A program made the translations under genes and the position numbers. 64,000 nucleotides of DNA. Origin: Lineus longissimus. Its lineage: Eukaryota; Nemertea; Pilidiophora; Heteronemertea; Lineidae. The stretch lies in NCBI RefSeq assembly GCF_910592395.1, contig NC_088314.1, forward strand, positions 20,170,070 to 20,234,069, read 5' to 3'. Under the pieces are notes generated by a model that searched no databases, was not told the DNA's origin, and saw only the letters and a program-made list of their open reading frames with translations. Positions 36,006 through 47,700 of this stretch are shown here, one piece after another. The first letter of the stretch is position 1. Each line of letters opens with the position of its first letter.

Positions 36006-37775
36006 GATTCGCCCCATCGTCTTTGCAACAGGGAGGAGATGCAAGGTTCAAATCGATCTATCCATAGCGTGTTACTCTTCCAGCTGGTTATCAGTACGCG
36101 CTTCCAGTTCATTTGGCTTGAGGGCATGTCAATGAAGACGAACTTAAAAACAGTACGTTTCTTATTTATAAATAAGTTGATTTTTAATATACATGTACGC
36201 AAGAATACAGCAGTATAGCCTACGTCAAATGCTGACGTCATCAACATAAAATCTTAAGTGACTCGAGTTAAGTGAGATCCATACCTGGGCTTACTGTATT
36301 ATGCGGAACGGAATTACAGTACCTTCTGCATACAAATAAATGCATTATCCACACTGGGTTTGGAAAATAGAAATGTTTTACAACGAAAAAAGGTCAAATT
36401 CAAACCACAACCAGAAAAAATAGAAAATTGATTGCCTTTCGTGCTGATTCAGCCTGAGGCTGACCATAACAACTCCTGCGAGCCGTCCAACCCCACCCAA
36501 AGTGAATGCCCAGCTGGAAATAGCAATTAACCTGAATTACATATTAAAACCATTCACCTTCCGACTTTTTCGCCGTGAACGCCTATGGCTATCCCATTGT
36601 TCGACCTCCCGATAACTATATCGAACAATACGATAGGCGCTCGGGGATTTGCGAAAACTCCCTAGTTGAAGATGCCTATAGTCCCCATTCATACTATCAA
36701 AAACCTATTGATCTCTTGAATTAGCATTGACCACATTAAACAATGATATATACAATTAATATGAACCACATATTCTCTCTTTAAATGTATCATTTCATAT
36801 CCTTTACATCTCAAAAAAATATATTAATCTGAGGCAGAAATATATACAAGGTATTTTTGACTCGTCATACCATAAATTCATAACACCGGAAAGAGACCAC
36901 TTGGAGGATTTCCAAAGATTTGAAAAATGTGCAAAATTGAAGAGATTGTCAACAATATAATAAGATTGAATGCAACAGGCACCTGAATTGAAGGTGCAGC
37001 GGTAAGTTTTGTGCCAATTTGAATCCTTTTCATCATTACTTCATGCTATAACTGCATAATTCAACACCATAGAAATGATTTGCGATACTTTGAAACAATT
37101 TAACATTTAAATTTCTACGATATATATCAAATGATAAAAGCAAAGTGCATCTTAGCACATTGTAATGTACATTTATTTAATTTGGTGTAAGTTACGTATT
37201 TAATGTATATTCATAAGAACGCTAGTTTCTCCCGAGAATCTGTAGGTGCGATTATAACCCGACAGGGTCAGCACTCACTGCGTAGTGATCGCATCCTCCC
37301 ATTAACTCCTGACTCTGCGTGCGATATCAATTTGGCCGAAGCGACACAAAGACCATTGTTAAAAGGCCTGCTATGGGAGGATACTACCACCACGGTAGTC
37401 GGTCACAGTACATTGCTACACTGGCCGTTATTACCACCGCTCAGACCAAAATGATTTTGCTCTACAACAAACGAAAAGCTTGGCGGATTCGTTAGATTTT
37501 GGCCATCTATTATGCTAAAAAAGTCACCGGGAATAGTCACCCGACACCGGTAAGTCTTTGATAGTTCGTCTCAGTCAGAATCAGAGCTGGAGCTAGCAAA
37601 CGCCGTCATTTCCAGCACCCGATATGACGTAATTCACCTCCGCCAGAAGACAATTTAATCGCACAAATAGAATATGCGACAAAGAACCAACAAAGGATAT
37701 ATAGAGACAACAATAACAACAATCATGAACCGATGAACATGCAGTCAATAAGCCGGTTACCATGGTAACGCACCC
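36006..37775 (-). other. bZIP 3' flank / 3' UTR, no coding exon
   Basis: AT-rich. A minus-strand AATAAA (TTTATT at 37172-37177) about 600 nt beyond the bZIP stop is a candidate polyadenylation signal. Contains one copy of a dispersed element at about 36580-36665. Confidence 0.4.
36580..36665 (+). repeat. Dispersed element copy 1
   Basis: Shares TATCCCATTGTTCGAC, an internal TCGAACAAT and GGCGCTCGGGGATTTGCGAA with copies near 40390-40500 and 58620-58730. The two internal blocks TTGTTCGA and TCGAACAA are inverted to each other. Confidence 0.7.
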
Positions 37776-39272
37776 TCACCCTTCAACCACACCAACGAAG
37801 TCCTTCATTTTTGCCACCTCAGCAGAGAGCTGTTGCAGACGAGACCGCAACTCGTTGTTTTCTTTCTTGAGAACCTCTTTTTCTACCTTCCTCGGCGCAC
37901 CATTGTCCATAACCTCCGCCACTGCTTCCTCTAAGATCCCCCTTGGCCGCTCCCCTCCGTCTTGTGGCGAGGACCCGGCAGCAACCTCCTCCAACATGGC
38001 CGTGGACTCGGCTTCTCCATTCGCGCAGTCATCTAACGAAACAGTCCCCACGTGCATTCCGTTGGCTAGCATCACCTGCGCTGCCTGGTGCTGTGCACTC
38101 GGCGTATGCTGGTGCAACTCGTCCACCTTCTCCACTGGAGACTTTCTTGACTTACCCGTACTGAGATCTGCTGGGGTGCCCGGTTGCCCTTGCGAGTAAG
38201 GGGTATAGTAATCGTACTGAGACCGTGAGACCGGCGGGGCCTGAGAGGTTGTGTAGCGGCCGTATGGTCCATTCTGCTGCTGTGGAGTCGTTGAGCGAGC
38301 CTGCTGAGCCTGAGGTGGAGGCGTTGGGCCACCGAAAGCGTTGTTGATTGAAGGAAGTTTGTTGGGGTCAACAGCGACGATGTTGAATTGTTGCTGGGCT
38401 TGGACCTGTTGTTGCTGCGCCTGCTGCTGTTGTGCCTGTTGTTGAGCCTGTTGCTGCTGCTGTTGTTGCTGCTGCTGCTGCGCTTGTTGTTGCTGCTGTT
38501 GTTGTGTCTGATGCTCGTGTTGTTGTTGTTGGGCTGGATGTTGCTGTTGTTGATGATGAACCAGATCTTGCCCTACTCGGTGTTGGTCGTGAGCTGGCAT
38601 GTGATTCTGCGGCACCCACATCATCCCATGTTGCGGATTCACACCGCCGTACGCCATCGGTCCTTGACCGTAATAATTCATCATGTCGGCGGTTGGGTCT
38701 TTCTTCATCGCGGTGGCTCGCTTGCGACGTTTCTCAGGCTCGTGCATACCTTGGCCGGGCACCATCATCATCAACTGTTCCTGCACGCTGAGTGGATCAT
38801 CGTGGAGATCTTCCAAGGAATCATCGGCATCTCGCGCCATACACTTCTCAGCAGCAGCCGACATCAACTCGGCCTTCTCTTCCGGGCTGAGAAAACTTTG
38901 TTCCAACGGAATACCAAACTTAGTCTTGATTATTTCGATTTCACGCCGCAAGACGGCGTTCTCTTCTTCTAAATACGTCACACGTGACCGGATGTCGTAT
39001 TCCTGTCTACGTTTATTCTCGCGCGATTTCCTAGCAGCCTCGTTATTTCGTTTCCGCTTCTCCCAATATTTATCATCTTTTTCTGTGTCTGGTATAATGC
39101 GTTTTGATCGTCTGCTTGAAGATTTGGGGAGCAGCGTGTGGTCCATAATGTAAGGAATTGGTGAACCGCTCGGCATCATGTTTTCCGGCTGCATCTGTTG
39201 CGAGTAAACGAAAGCTTGGCTGACAGGGATGGCTCCATCTGTGGTCCGGCCACGGAGGTCGGAGGGGTTCAT
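37776..39272 (-). CDS. PAR/NFIL3-type bZIP transcription factor with Gln-rich region
   Basis: A single coding exon of 498 aa. The ATG at 39272 lies 22 bases inside an exon with a clear acceptor (GTCTTTTCAG, exon edge 39294), so there is a 5' non-coding exon upstream. The DNA-binding region is at about 67-125: DDKYWEKRKRNNEAARKSRE is the basic region, followed by a leucine-zipper-like helix (VTYLEEENAVLRREIEII). The YWEKR-NNEAA-SRE pattern is that of the NFIL3/PAR bZIP group, not CREB or AP-1. Residues about 245-340 are His/Gln-rich with long glutamine runs encoded by mixed CAG/CAA. A second predicted coiled coil (VEKEVLKKENNELRSRLQQL) occupies the C-terminus, which is unusual for NFIL3. Role: nuclear regulator, often circadian or metabolic in related proteins; targets unknown here. 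Confidence 0.85.
   Translation of the reverse strand: MNPSDLRGRTTDGAIPVSQAFVYSQQMQPENMMPSGSPIPYIMDHTLLPKSSSRRSKRIIPDTEKDDKYWEKRKRNNEAARKSRENKRRQEYDIRSRVTYLEEENAVLRREIEIIKTKFGIPLEQSFLSPEEKAELMSAAAEKCMARDADDSLEDLHDDPLSVQEQLMMMVPGQGMHEPEKRRKRATAMKKDPTADMMNYYGQGPMAYGGVNPQHGMMWVPQNHMPAHDQHRVGQDLVHHQQQQHPAQQQQHEHQTQQQQQQQAQQQQQQQQQQQAQQQAQQQQAQQQQVQAQQQFNIVAVDPNKLPSINNAFGGPTPPPQAQQARSTTPQQQNGPYGRYTTSQAPPVSRSQYDYYTPYSQGQPGTPADLSTGKSRKSPVEKVDELHQHTPSAQHQAAQVMLANGMHVGTVSLDDCANGEAESTAMLEEVAAGSSPQDGGERPRGILEEAVAEVMDNGAPRKVEKEVLKKENNELRSRLQQLSAEVAKMKDFVGVVEG
38390..38560 (-). repeat. CAG/CAA glutamine-coding tract in the bZIP gene
   Basis: Interrupted (CAG)n/(CAA)n run giving long Gln stretches with Ala and His interruptions. 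It produces misleading Leu-rich and Ala/Val-rich open frames on the plus strand. Confidence 0.9.
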
Positions 39273-39294
39273 GTTGTAATCAATGATGGCGGTT

Positions 39295-42200
39295 CTGAAA
39301 AGACAATTGGTGATGTAGAGCATTAGCTTACACTTACAGTAGATCCACGTTTGCCTATTGCGCAAGGGGACAACACATCTGATAGTAAAACATCGACTGA
39401 GCGAAATCGCCGCACAAAAAAACCTTCTGATAACAGTAAACATCAGTGAGAGCATGGTTATGTTTATGTAGGTACAACTTGTGAACGGCTTTTTCAAATG
39501 TGGACAAATCTCGGATATATACAGCCGTTCGTCTTACGACATTCCGGAGACACTCCACCTGTCAGGCCCCTGTAACGTTTTTGAGTGTTTCCGTTTCACA
39601 GTGTTTCCCCTCATTGTTTGGGAACGCTGAAAGATACATTGACGCGATTTTTCTCTGTTTCCACTCATTGAAATGTCATGGTCTTTCTAGCTGTCTATTG
39701 TATGGAGACACTGAAATATGGGGGACAGCAAAATATGTTACACCGGCCTTAACCTTTTCCTAGATAACGGGACAAGATGATGACAACCTATAGTTTTGTC
39801 CTACCAGGAAGCTGTCGTTGCTGCATCATCGCGTCTTCCATCCGTAAGGGCACTAAGTCTCTTATGAAACGAGTCGTGGGATTGTCTTCGACTTATGTAA
39901 GGGAACCAAAGAAGCCGCCCAGATGCGCATGCTCAGAACGTGGTCGTTTCATAACACTTCTTAACATTTAACACATTAATTAAAGCCATCAAATTCATGC
40001 CATAACCTTGTTGATAAACAAATTCTCGTCTCTGGGAAAGCAGTCAAGGTCAAACGGCTAACCGGGAACCATAAAATGTAGAATCAGGAATGATTGCCAA
40101 CTGGCACGGCGAGGCGGGCGAGGTAATTGGCTCACACTAATCTACCATTCTACCGATAAGGCCAGATGTTTTTCACCAAATACTACATTATCCTAAACAT
40201 CTCGTTAAAAAGTTTATTCATTATTGTTCAACGATTTTAAATACTTGATTGATTAATTGATTGGTTTTCTCGTCAAAAAACGTGAAGCCAAAAACCAGTA
40301 TAGTCGCCTTGTGCGGGTGGATGCATGCGCGACACGCTGCATGGAGGCGGAGACAAATATCAGGGAGTTGTAAAGCCCACGAAACATCAACGCGAACGCA
40401 TATCCCATTGTTTGACGTCGTTTAATATCAGGAGGTCGAACAATAAGCTTGGCGTTGACGTTGGCGTTTCGGAGATTTGCGAAAATTCCGAAACAATTTA
40501 TTTTAAAGGCTGTGTTGGAGGCGAGGAAAGGCATCACGACGTGATTGAGCTGATCTGGCCCAATTCATCTGGGACCCGACGGTCGATAGTAGTGTCACGT
40601 GGTATAACCTGGTCTCTTGGTGTCTTACTTTCGTTAATTTAGTTTGAAATGAATTCACTATAAATCAACAAGATGGTTTTTGTTGAAAAATGTTTAATTA
40701 TAATACGAACATGTACCTGGTATATAGCTCAATAAACTGAAACATGGCATTCAATAAGCCTAATACGAATAATGATGTCATATTTCTCTTGGTCCTTGTT
40801 AAACTTGCCACGTGCTCTCACATGGTCACGTGACTTCCTCGGGTGGGCCCCAAAAGCTTTTGAGGGTCGAACCATCACCCGGATCCATGTGATAACGATG
40901 AGCCTAATTTCCTCCCTTCCGCGGGAAATCGCTGGATTGAAATGCAAGTGCGATCACGTAATACCATCGAATGGCTAAATGATGACGTAACTCCACTGCT
41001 GTGAATTCAATATGTAATCGCTCGAGAAGGCGTAATCCATGGGCAACAAGCACACGCATGTATATACCAGTATACACAACACATGTACTAACCTACGCTC
41101 GCTTATTACGTGCATACCACATCATGTAACTTTGAGTAACACCTCGGAATGATGAACAGGGCAAAAAAGGTTCGCGGCAATGGCCGGTCGAACTCTTGAA
41201 CTTGTGGTGGTAGCCTTAAGTATAATTTAGATCATTTTGTGCAAGCCAATTTTTCAAATTTGTTCCCGAAAAAATACATTGAATATCAACTTCAGAGGCG
41301 AACTTTTCTTCGGGATCAAAAAACGGGGCAATTTGAGCTTTGAATGAAAGTTCACAGCTTTATGTCAATTTACTGCTTACGAGCAAATTTGGCAAGTTGC
41401 GTTAACTGATCTGTCTGATTGGCTGGTAATCTCAACATTCTGGGCTTGTCACGAATTTGACTCGCTGACACATGCGCGGCTTGTGTTTAGGTTAGAGTGG
41501 GAACCTTTGTCAATCAAATATCAACATCATAAAATCGGCCATGAGGTTTTGAAGGGATTATTCCAGAAGACAAATTAAATGTACAAAGCCAACGTGAGGA
41601 CAGACCATGCAGGGAGGTGTAATACGACTCCCCGAACATATCACCAACAACGTGTCGCCCAACCGACATAAAGGTCAGCTGAGTTCAGCGGCACGGGCAA
41701 GACATCGCGGAGGTTCTACTCGAGAAAACACCAAGAAAATCACTGAAACAGCTCTCAAGACATTGAAATAGGCCCATGGCAACGCCAAATCCAAAAAGCT
41801 TTCTCGATGAAAAGATCAAGTTGTTCGACGGACTCCAAGAATTAACTGATTATGAACAAAACCTGGTATAAGGGGTGTTATATAGTCGTAAATATCTGCA
41901 CATGTAAGAGAAAGGAGTCATTATTAAAACTTTAGATGATCTAATACAAAGTCTTACATGCGTTATTACCGAAAACAGAATTATTTGTTTGCAGGTTTCG
42001 TCATATTTTGTTTTCAGAACAACATGGCGGGCGGGCGGGCGTAAAAGGAATAACATCGCCCCGAAAAACAAGGAATAACTCCGAAGATCCTGAGAGGAAT
42101 GGTCTTAAAAGTTTACCAGAGGTACTATGGATACTAGAGATTAGGGTGAGGGGCTCATTACGTGAAATAATACCCAAACAACGCCTTTTCTGAAGGGAAA

Positions 42201-44600
42201 CAATCTGTGAAGTCACGTAATTCTTAGCTTGTTTAGCACTGGTCATAGTGATATAACAAGTATATTACCAATGTACCAGTAAGTTATATAAGCATATAAG
42301 ACACGTAACTCAAGTTTTATCGAGTAAAACGGAACGCTAAGATCGGCGGAGCAAAATATGGTTATAAAACAGAAATTCAACTTACTTTTTCAAACGATTT
42401 CGTGAAAATTTCCTATTCTAAATCGTTGATTTGCCACGCCAATGTTTCGCCCTTGATAACCAGGTTTTACGTACGTAGCAGGATGGCAGAAGTTGAGGGC
42501 CTGGGAGAGGGGATTTTCTCGGCAGGGGTGTAAGACTACCTGATGGTGGAAAATTACCCTTGATAATCATAGAATCTTAAGCACCATCGCGAGGATTAAC
42601 AGATCACAAGATTTACCAAACATCGAAAAAATTATTTCATTTCTCAGAAACCAAGTTATTTTGAGATCTCTCCCAAGGAGATTTTTCTAAACCCTGCATA
42701 AAATGGACGTGTCCAAAGCCATTCGAAAAACAATCCCAATATTACATAACCCTATTACGTCATAGGCAAACAGCTACAATAACCACTATTCATTAGGGTA
42801 TATTCACGAACGCAGGGTGCTGGCAAGCATTCATGCACGCCGACTAGGGGAACAATTATAGAAGACGTATTAGATTACGTAATCTTTCGTGATTACAAGG
42901 ATTCGAAATGAGCTTTGGCAACTATATTCACTCAAGTGTACCAAACACAGTTTTTTACGTTCATTATACATTGTATGTACTGAATTGTACAATATGATAT
43001 GGTCAGGTAAGGTTGGCCCTGTTTCAGCCAGGTTGTATGTACATGTACAGGCAAGTACATGATATGTGGTACTACACGAGGCGCCTCATGGTGGAAAGCA
43101 TGGGTACTATCCTCCTGGTCGGGTAAATCCCACGCACGAAAAGACAGCCGAGGATTTGCGAATAGAACCAATACCACGAACTCTCTCGGTCGAAATGCCA
43201 GCCAAACCTGAGCGCTGTTTGCTGATACAACCAATAACCCCAGTGAGGTTTTAGAAGATCGCATTTTGGCATAATTCACGGCTTTCGACACGTTATTCCA
43301 ATGTTGTCTCACCAAATACATAATCCATTGTAAAAATTATCACTGTAACCGAGGTGGTTTCGAATGATTGGCCACAAATTGATCGTCTGCTTCTTGTCCC
43401 CGCATCAAAGCCGCCCTAGACTCCGGGGGGCAGTCCATTACGTCATCCTACTTGGATCCCTGGACAGGACGAGGCCGGTCCAATGCGTCCGGAGTGTAAG
43501 CCGCCCCCACACATCACACGATAAAGGCGGCGAGTGTGACATTCGGTTGACAGTGAGAGTTATAAACTTCGGAAAGTGTATAATACTGTTTCATAAGTCT
43601 GCAGAAATATCAAGGTCGCCCGCTGTCATATAGTGCCGGATCGGGTGACGTCACTTTCACTCAAACCTCGGACTAGTTTTCAAATATCACCTATCAAAAG
43701 TGTGCGCCTGACGTTTATTTGCCCTCGTGCCGGTAACATATTAAAGCTATTTCAGGGGGTTGATGTTATCACGCTAACCTTCTAGAAACTACTAGACTGA
43801 CACAAGGTGATTGACAATATCTAAAGTCAACTTTAATACTAAAAATCGGTGGCAAACAACATTGAAAAGCACACATCCTGACATTCCCTACATCCGTCGC
43901 CTCACGCTTACTCTTGCGCTCGTCGTCTGCAAGATGAGCAAGGGTCAAGATGCTACATGCGACGCAGATGCTATTTGTTAAGATTGCGAAACTAGCATAG
44001 TCGCTCCGGCACCATCTTGAATATCTGGGTTTGACGGATAGATCAACTAACAGACTTAACTGATTGCATATAATATTTTATTCATGTATTCCTCATCTCA
44101 TATTAAATGTTCCTTTCTCAATATTAAATGATGCCGATTACGGTACCAGCAGAAAAACATGTATATATTTACATAATATTTCATTTTAGGTGCACCTCGC
44201 TGAAAAGTTCTTGGAAAGCGAACGCAAGACAAGGAAACCTTGTCACAATAGATAACCAATATTTCACAGGAAAATCTTCAGATAAATGATTAACATTGCT
44301 TTTTACACTATGTACATCGAGTGGCAATGAGCCCCACATGGAGGCCGCCTGACCTAATTTCTGATACGTCCATACATGCAGTCATACACATGTATGTATA
44401 ATATTGAAATCCATTTAGACGTTTTGGCATCATCTGTATTACATAATCCATGCTGAAGACAGACGCGCACGACTCTTATTAAATGTCCCCATTTCTCCAG
44501 GCTTTACATTTCAAGACCATACTCTCGCATCAGTAAAATACCATTCTGTTATCACGAAAAAGGTAAAATCCTCGCGCTGCAAAGTCACATTCGGCCACAA
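39295..44600. other. Intergenic region between bZIP and WIF1
   Basis: Contains the presumed bZIP promoter side and the WIF1 3' flank. No coding exon recognised. Features: a dispersed-element copy near 40390-40500, a palindrome-like CACGTGCTCTCACATGGTCACGTG near 40810-40831 with two CACGTG-type E-boxes, and a minus-strand AATAAA (TTTATT at 44077-44082) about 620 nt past the WIF1 stop. Confidence 0.4.
40390..40500 (+). repeat. Dispersed element copy 2
   Basis: TATCCCATTGTTTGAC, then GGTCGAACAATAAGC and GGCGTTTCGGAGATTTGCGA, in the same order as copies 1 and 3. Confidence 0.7.
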
Positions 44601-44702
44601 ATAGTCCCAAAAAGTTAAGTATGCGCCGTCGTTTATACCGAACTCTGTTCAGCCGCACCCGAGTACCGAGTCACCACGTGACCCAGGTAGTGACGTCATC
44701 TT

Positions 44703-47700
44703 TTAGTCCTTCTTTTTCGCGGCGGCCAGTGCGGCCTCTTGTTCCCGTTTCTGTTTTCGTCGCTCCCGTTTCATCCGCCGTAACTTCCGCCGGATCCGCG
44801 AAGCTTGACTCTTGTGACCTTGAAAAGAAGACAAGGTACACATCGTCATTATCTGGTCATTAATAGTTACTTTGGGGGTTATGTGATGACGTCATGTCAC
44901 ATGATGTTGTCAAAAGTCATCTCTTTGATTTATGCACTTTATTGGGGTTAATCCGCTGTCGATGTTGGTCTTTGGCTGTGACGTCATCACAAATCAAAAC
45001 CCCACCAGACTGGGTACCTTCTGAAGATGCCCGATTCGCCATTCCTTTTAGACAAGTAATCTGATTTGGAAATTAATGCAGTGAAAGCCTATTATGTATT
45101 GTGGTAAAGTGAAGACAAGAGCAGATACACAGTGCCGCCATCTATCATAAAAACTGTGCATTAATGCACGATTAATGCAAATTACAAATTGCATGATAAA
45201 TGGCGACACTGTCTGCTCTTGTCAGCAATTCAACCCTTTTTAAATTGCTCTATAGCCCTGTTAGCTCTCACCCCTTCCGTGAGTTGTGCTGATAAGAGCT
45301 GTATTGACAGTTATCTCGAGCTTTTCGTCTGTAAAATGACTTTGGAGATTACGTGGGGTAGATTTCGAGAAGGGAATGCGAGGGAATAGAGAATGGTTTC
45401 GTTTACAGTTGAATGAAAGGGTCACACGTTCTTATCAAGAATGTGAAAAGAAGTGAGGAACGACAAACACCGAACAAAATAATGTCACACACACGTAAAC
45501 AGTGTATTGTAGACAACGTAAGAGAAATAAACACTAGGATAAGATTGTGGGAAGTCAGCATAACATTTTACAAATGCCCGGCGGATTCGGGCAAAATAAA
45601 ATAATGTGAACTAAATATTAACTCAGTGGATATTTACAGAGTCAAGTGAAAAAGTAAAGGTGTACCCTAGAAATAAATCAAGGTATAGAAAGAAAGAGAA
45701 CATCTACGATTTTACTAATATTGCAAAATTACCACGTTTTCCGCGCTTACGACGGCGCTTTTTATCCAGGTTAAGTTTTTTCGTTTGCTTCCTGTCTTTG
45801 GCCTTGACCTTCAACGCGGCGGCCTTGACCCCAGTGGCTTTGACCTGGGACTTACGTTTCGTGCAGTCGTTGCCGTGCCAGCCGAAGTCGCAGTGGCAGA
45901 GGTCAGCCTCCACGCAGCGCCCGTGTGGACCACATATCTTGCGGCACACGGCTGGAAGAAAGGATCAGAGTTATAAAGAATTTTTATGACTGAGAGGTCT
46001 TGCCTTCAACCTGGAGGGCATATTTACGAAGTCTTGATGCCCGGATCTAAAATTGCGGCATCGTTTTGTTGCCTTCTCCTTGTTGGCAAAGTGATCTTTT
46101 CAGGATGAGGTCAACCATGGGGTCGTGCTCAACCGATCGGTCAACATCGGAATAATTCGGCGATGGCGTGATCCCAAGACATGGCCGCCGGGTATCTTTC
46201 AGAGGTTAGAACCGGCACCATGGCGCACGCTTACTTTGTTCCGCAATGTAACACTGGAAAAGTTTTACTTACGTATGTGACACGTGTGTCCTATGTAGCC
46301 ATCTTGGCATTTACATTGATTATATCCAATACATACACCATTGTTGAGGCAGGTTGGCCGACACGTAACTGTGGGGAAAATAAATCAAATTTTCGTTCAT
46401 AAGCCCTTTGTTGATTCTGATTTCGTTCGAACATTATAGAAAGAAATTTATTCGTTTTTCATAGTCGGTAAAGCTGCCCAAGGGAACCAGGTACAGCGTC
46501 GCTCAAAGATATCGCAATGTGAATTCTACCGTTGCATCAGGTTTATTAACCCATTCTTTTTACTCACATCTCGCTATTTCACACGTGTTTCCGGTGTAAC
46601 CGTCCGGGCATGCGCAGACTCCAGGTGATATACACTGCCCATTGTTCATACATCTCGGTTCACATAACGCTGGATAAAAAAAGAAGCAAATATAAACGAA
46701 AACTTACGAAAAGCAAGTTATAATGTTAGACTCACTAAAATACTGTCTGTTATTGTGATTCACATGGGCAGCGCGAAAGACAAGACAGAGCCGTGTTAGT
46801 TTGCAAAACACGAAGTAGGTTTTCCGGCATAGGGTGACGTCAGAACCAAAAACGTACATCACGAATTCCGGACTTGATGCACACGATTCACGAACATTGA
46901 TTGACAATTTGATATGATCATGATATGAAATTCGCGTCGTGACTTGAATTCGTTATTTCGCTTGTTCGCAATTAGCATTGACGCTGACACAGCGCTTGAA
47001 ACCTGACATGACGTCATTACAGTTTCCTCGCAGTTGCTCACCTAATTCACAGAAGCTTCCGTGGTACCCTTGGCGACACTCGCAGTCGCCGTGTTCATTG
47101 CATCGGCCGCCATTTTCACACTTGGAATCACAGCTCAGGTACAAACTCTCTTTTTTGACTGCAAGAGAAAAGGGAGAAAGATCATATTATGAGCTGGTGT
47201 AACAGTAACAAATGCCCCCCCCCCCCTGGAAAAAGTGTCCGGCCCTATTGTATTCTGCAATATGGCTCTATAGAGACCCTGACCGTCAATAGCTCAGAGA
47301 TTGAAGCGCATAATAGAATCCTTTGTTTCCCGGGCATTCTATCCTAGGACATTTTAAACTTCTACACCGGCATAATAACATGTCCGTTTAAGCAGAAGAT
47401 TACTGAATAGACATAGGCGTGTTACATAATGGCGAATGAGCATTTTGGAAGTTGTTAATTGAAGTCAATAACCTCGGCTTAGGGCCGTTCTGCAGAATTT
47501 CGATGAAACGCGATTAAAACGTGACCTCGGACTCTTAGAACGAGAAACTGAGGTCAGGGCCTATTTGTTCAAAATCCATTTTGTCACTAACGCTGGCGTT
47601 AACTTAAGTTGGCGTTAACGGAGATAATACCGAGTTAAAAGTGAACGCCAGCGTTAGTGACAGAACTTGTTTTTGACAACCAGGCCCTGGCCGCTTCATC

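Noticed and set aside
38388-38972. Plus-strand Leu-rich and Ala/Val-rich ORFs (194 and 119 codons)
   Set aside because: Antisense shadows of the CAG/CAA tract in the bZIP gene.
41607-41771. 54-codon plus-strand ORF starting MQGGVIRLPEHI
   Set aside because: Clean ATG-to-stop frame but no splice context, family or neighbours; expected by chance in 64 kb.
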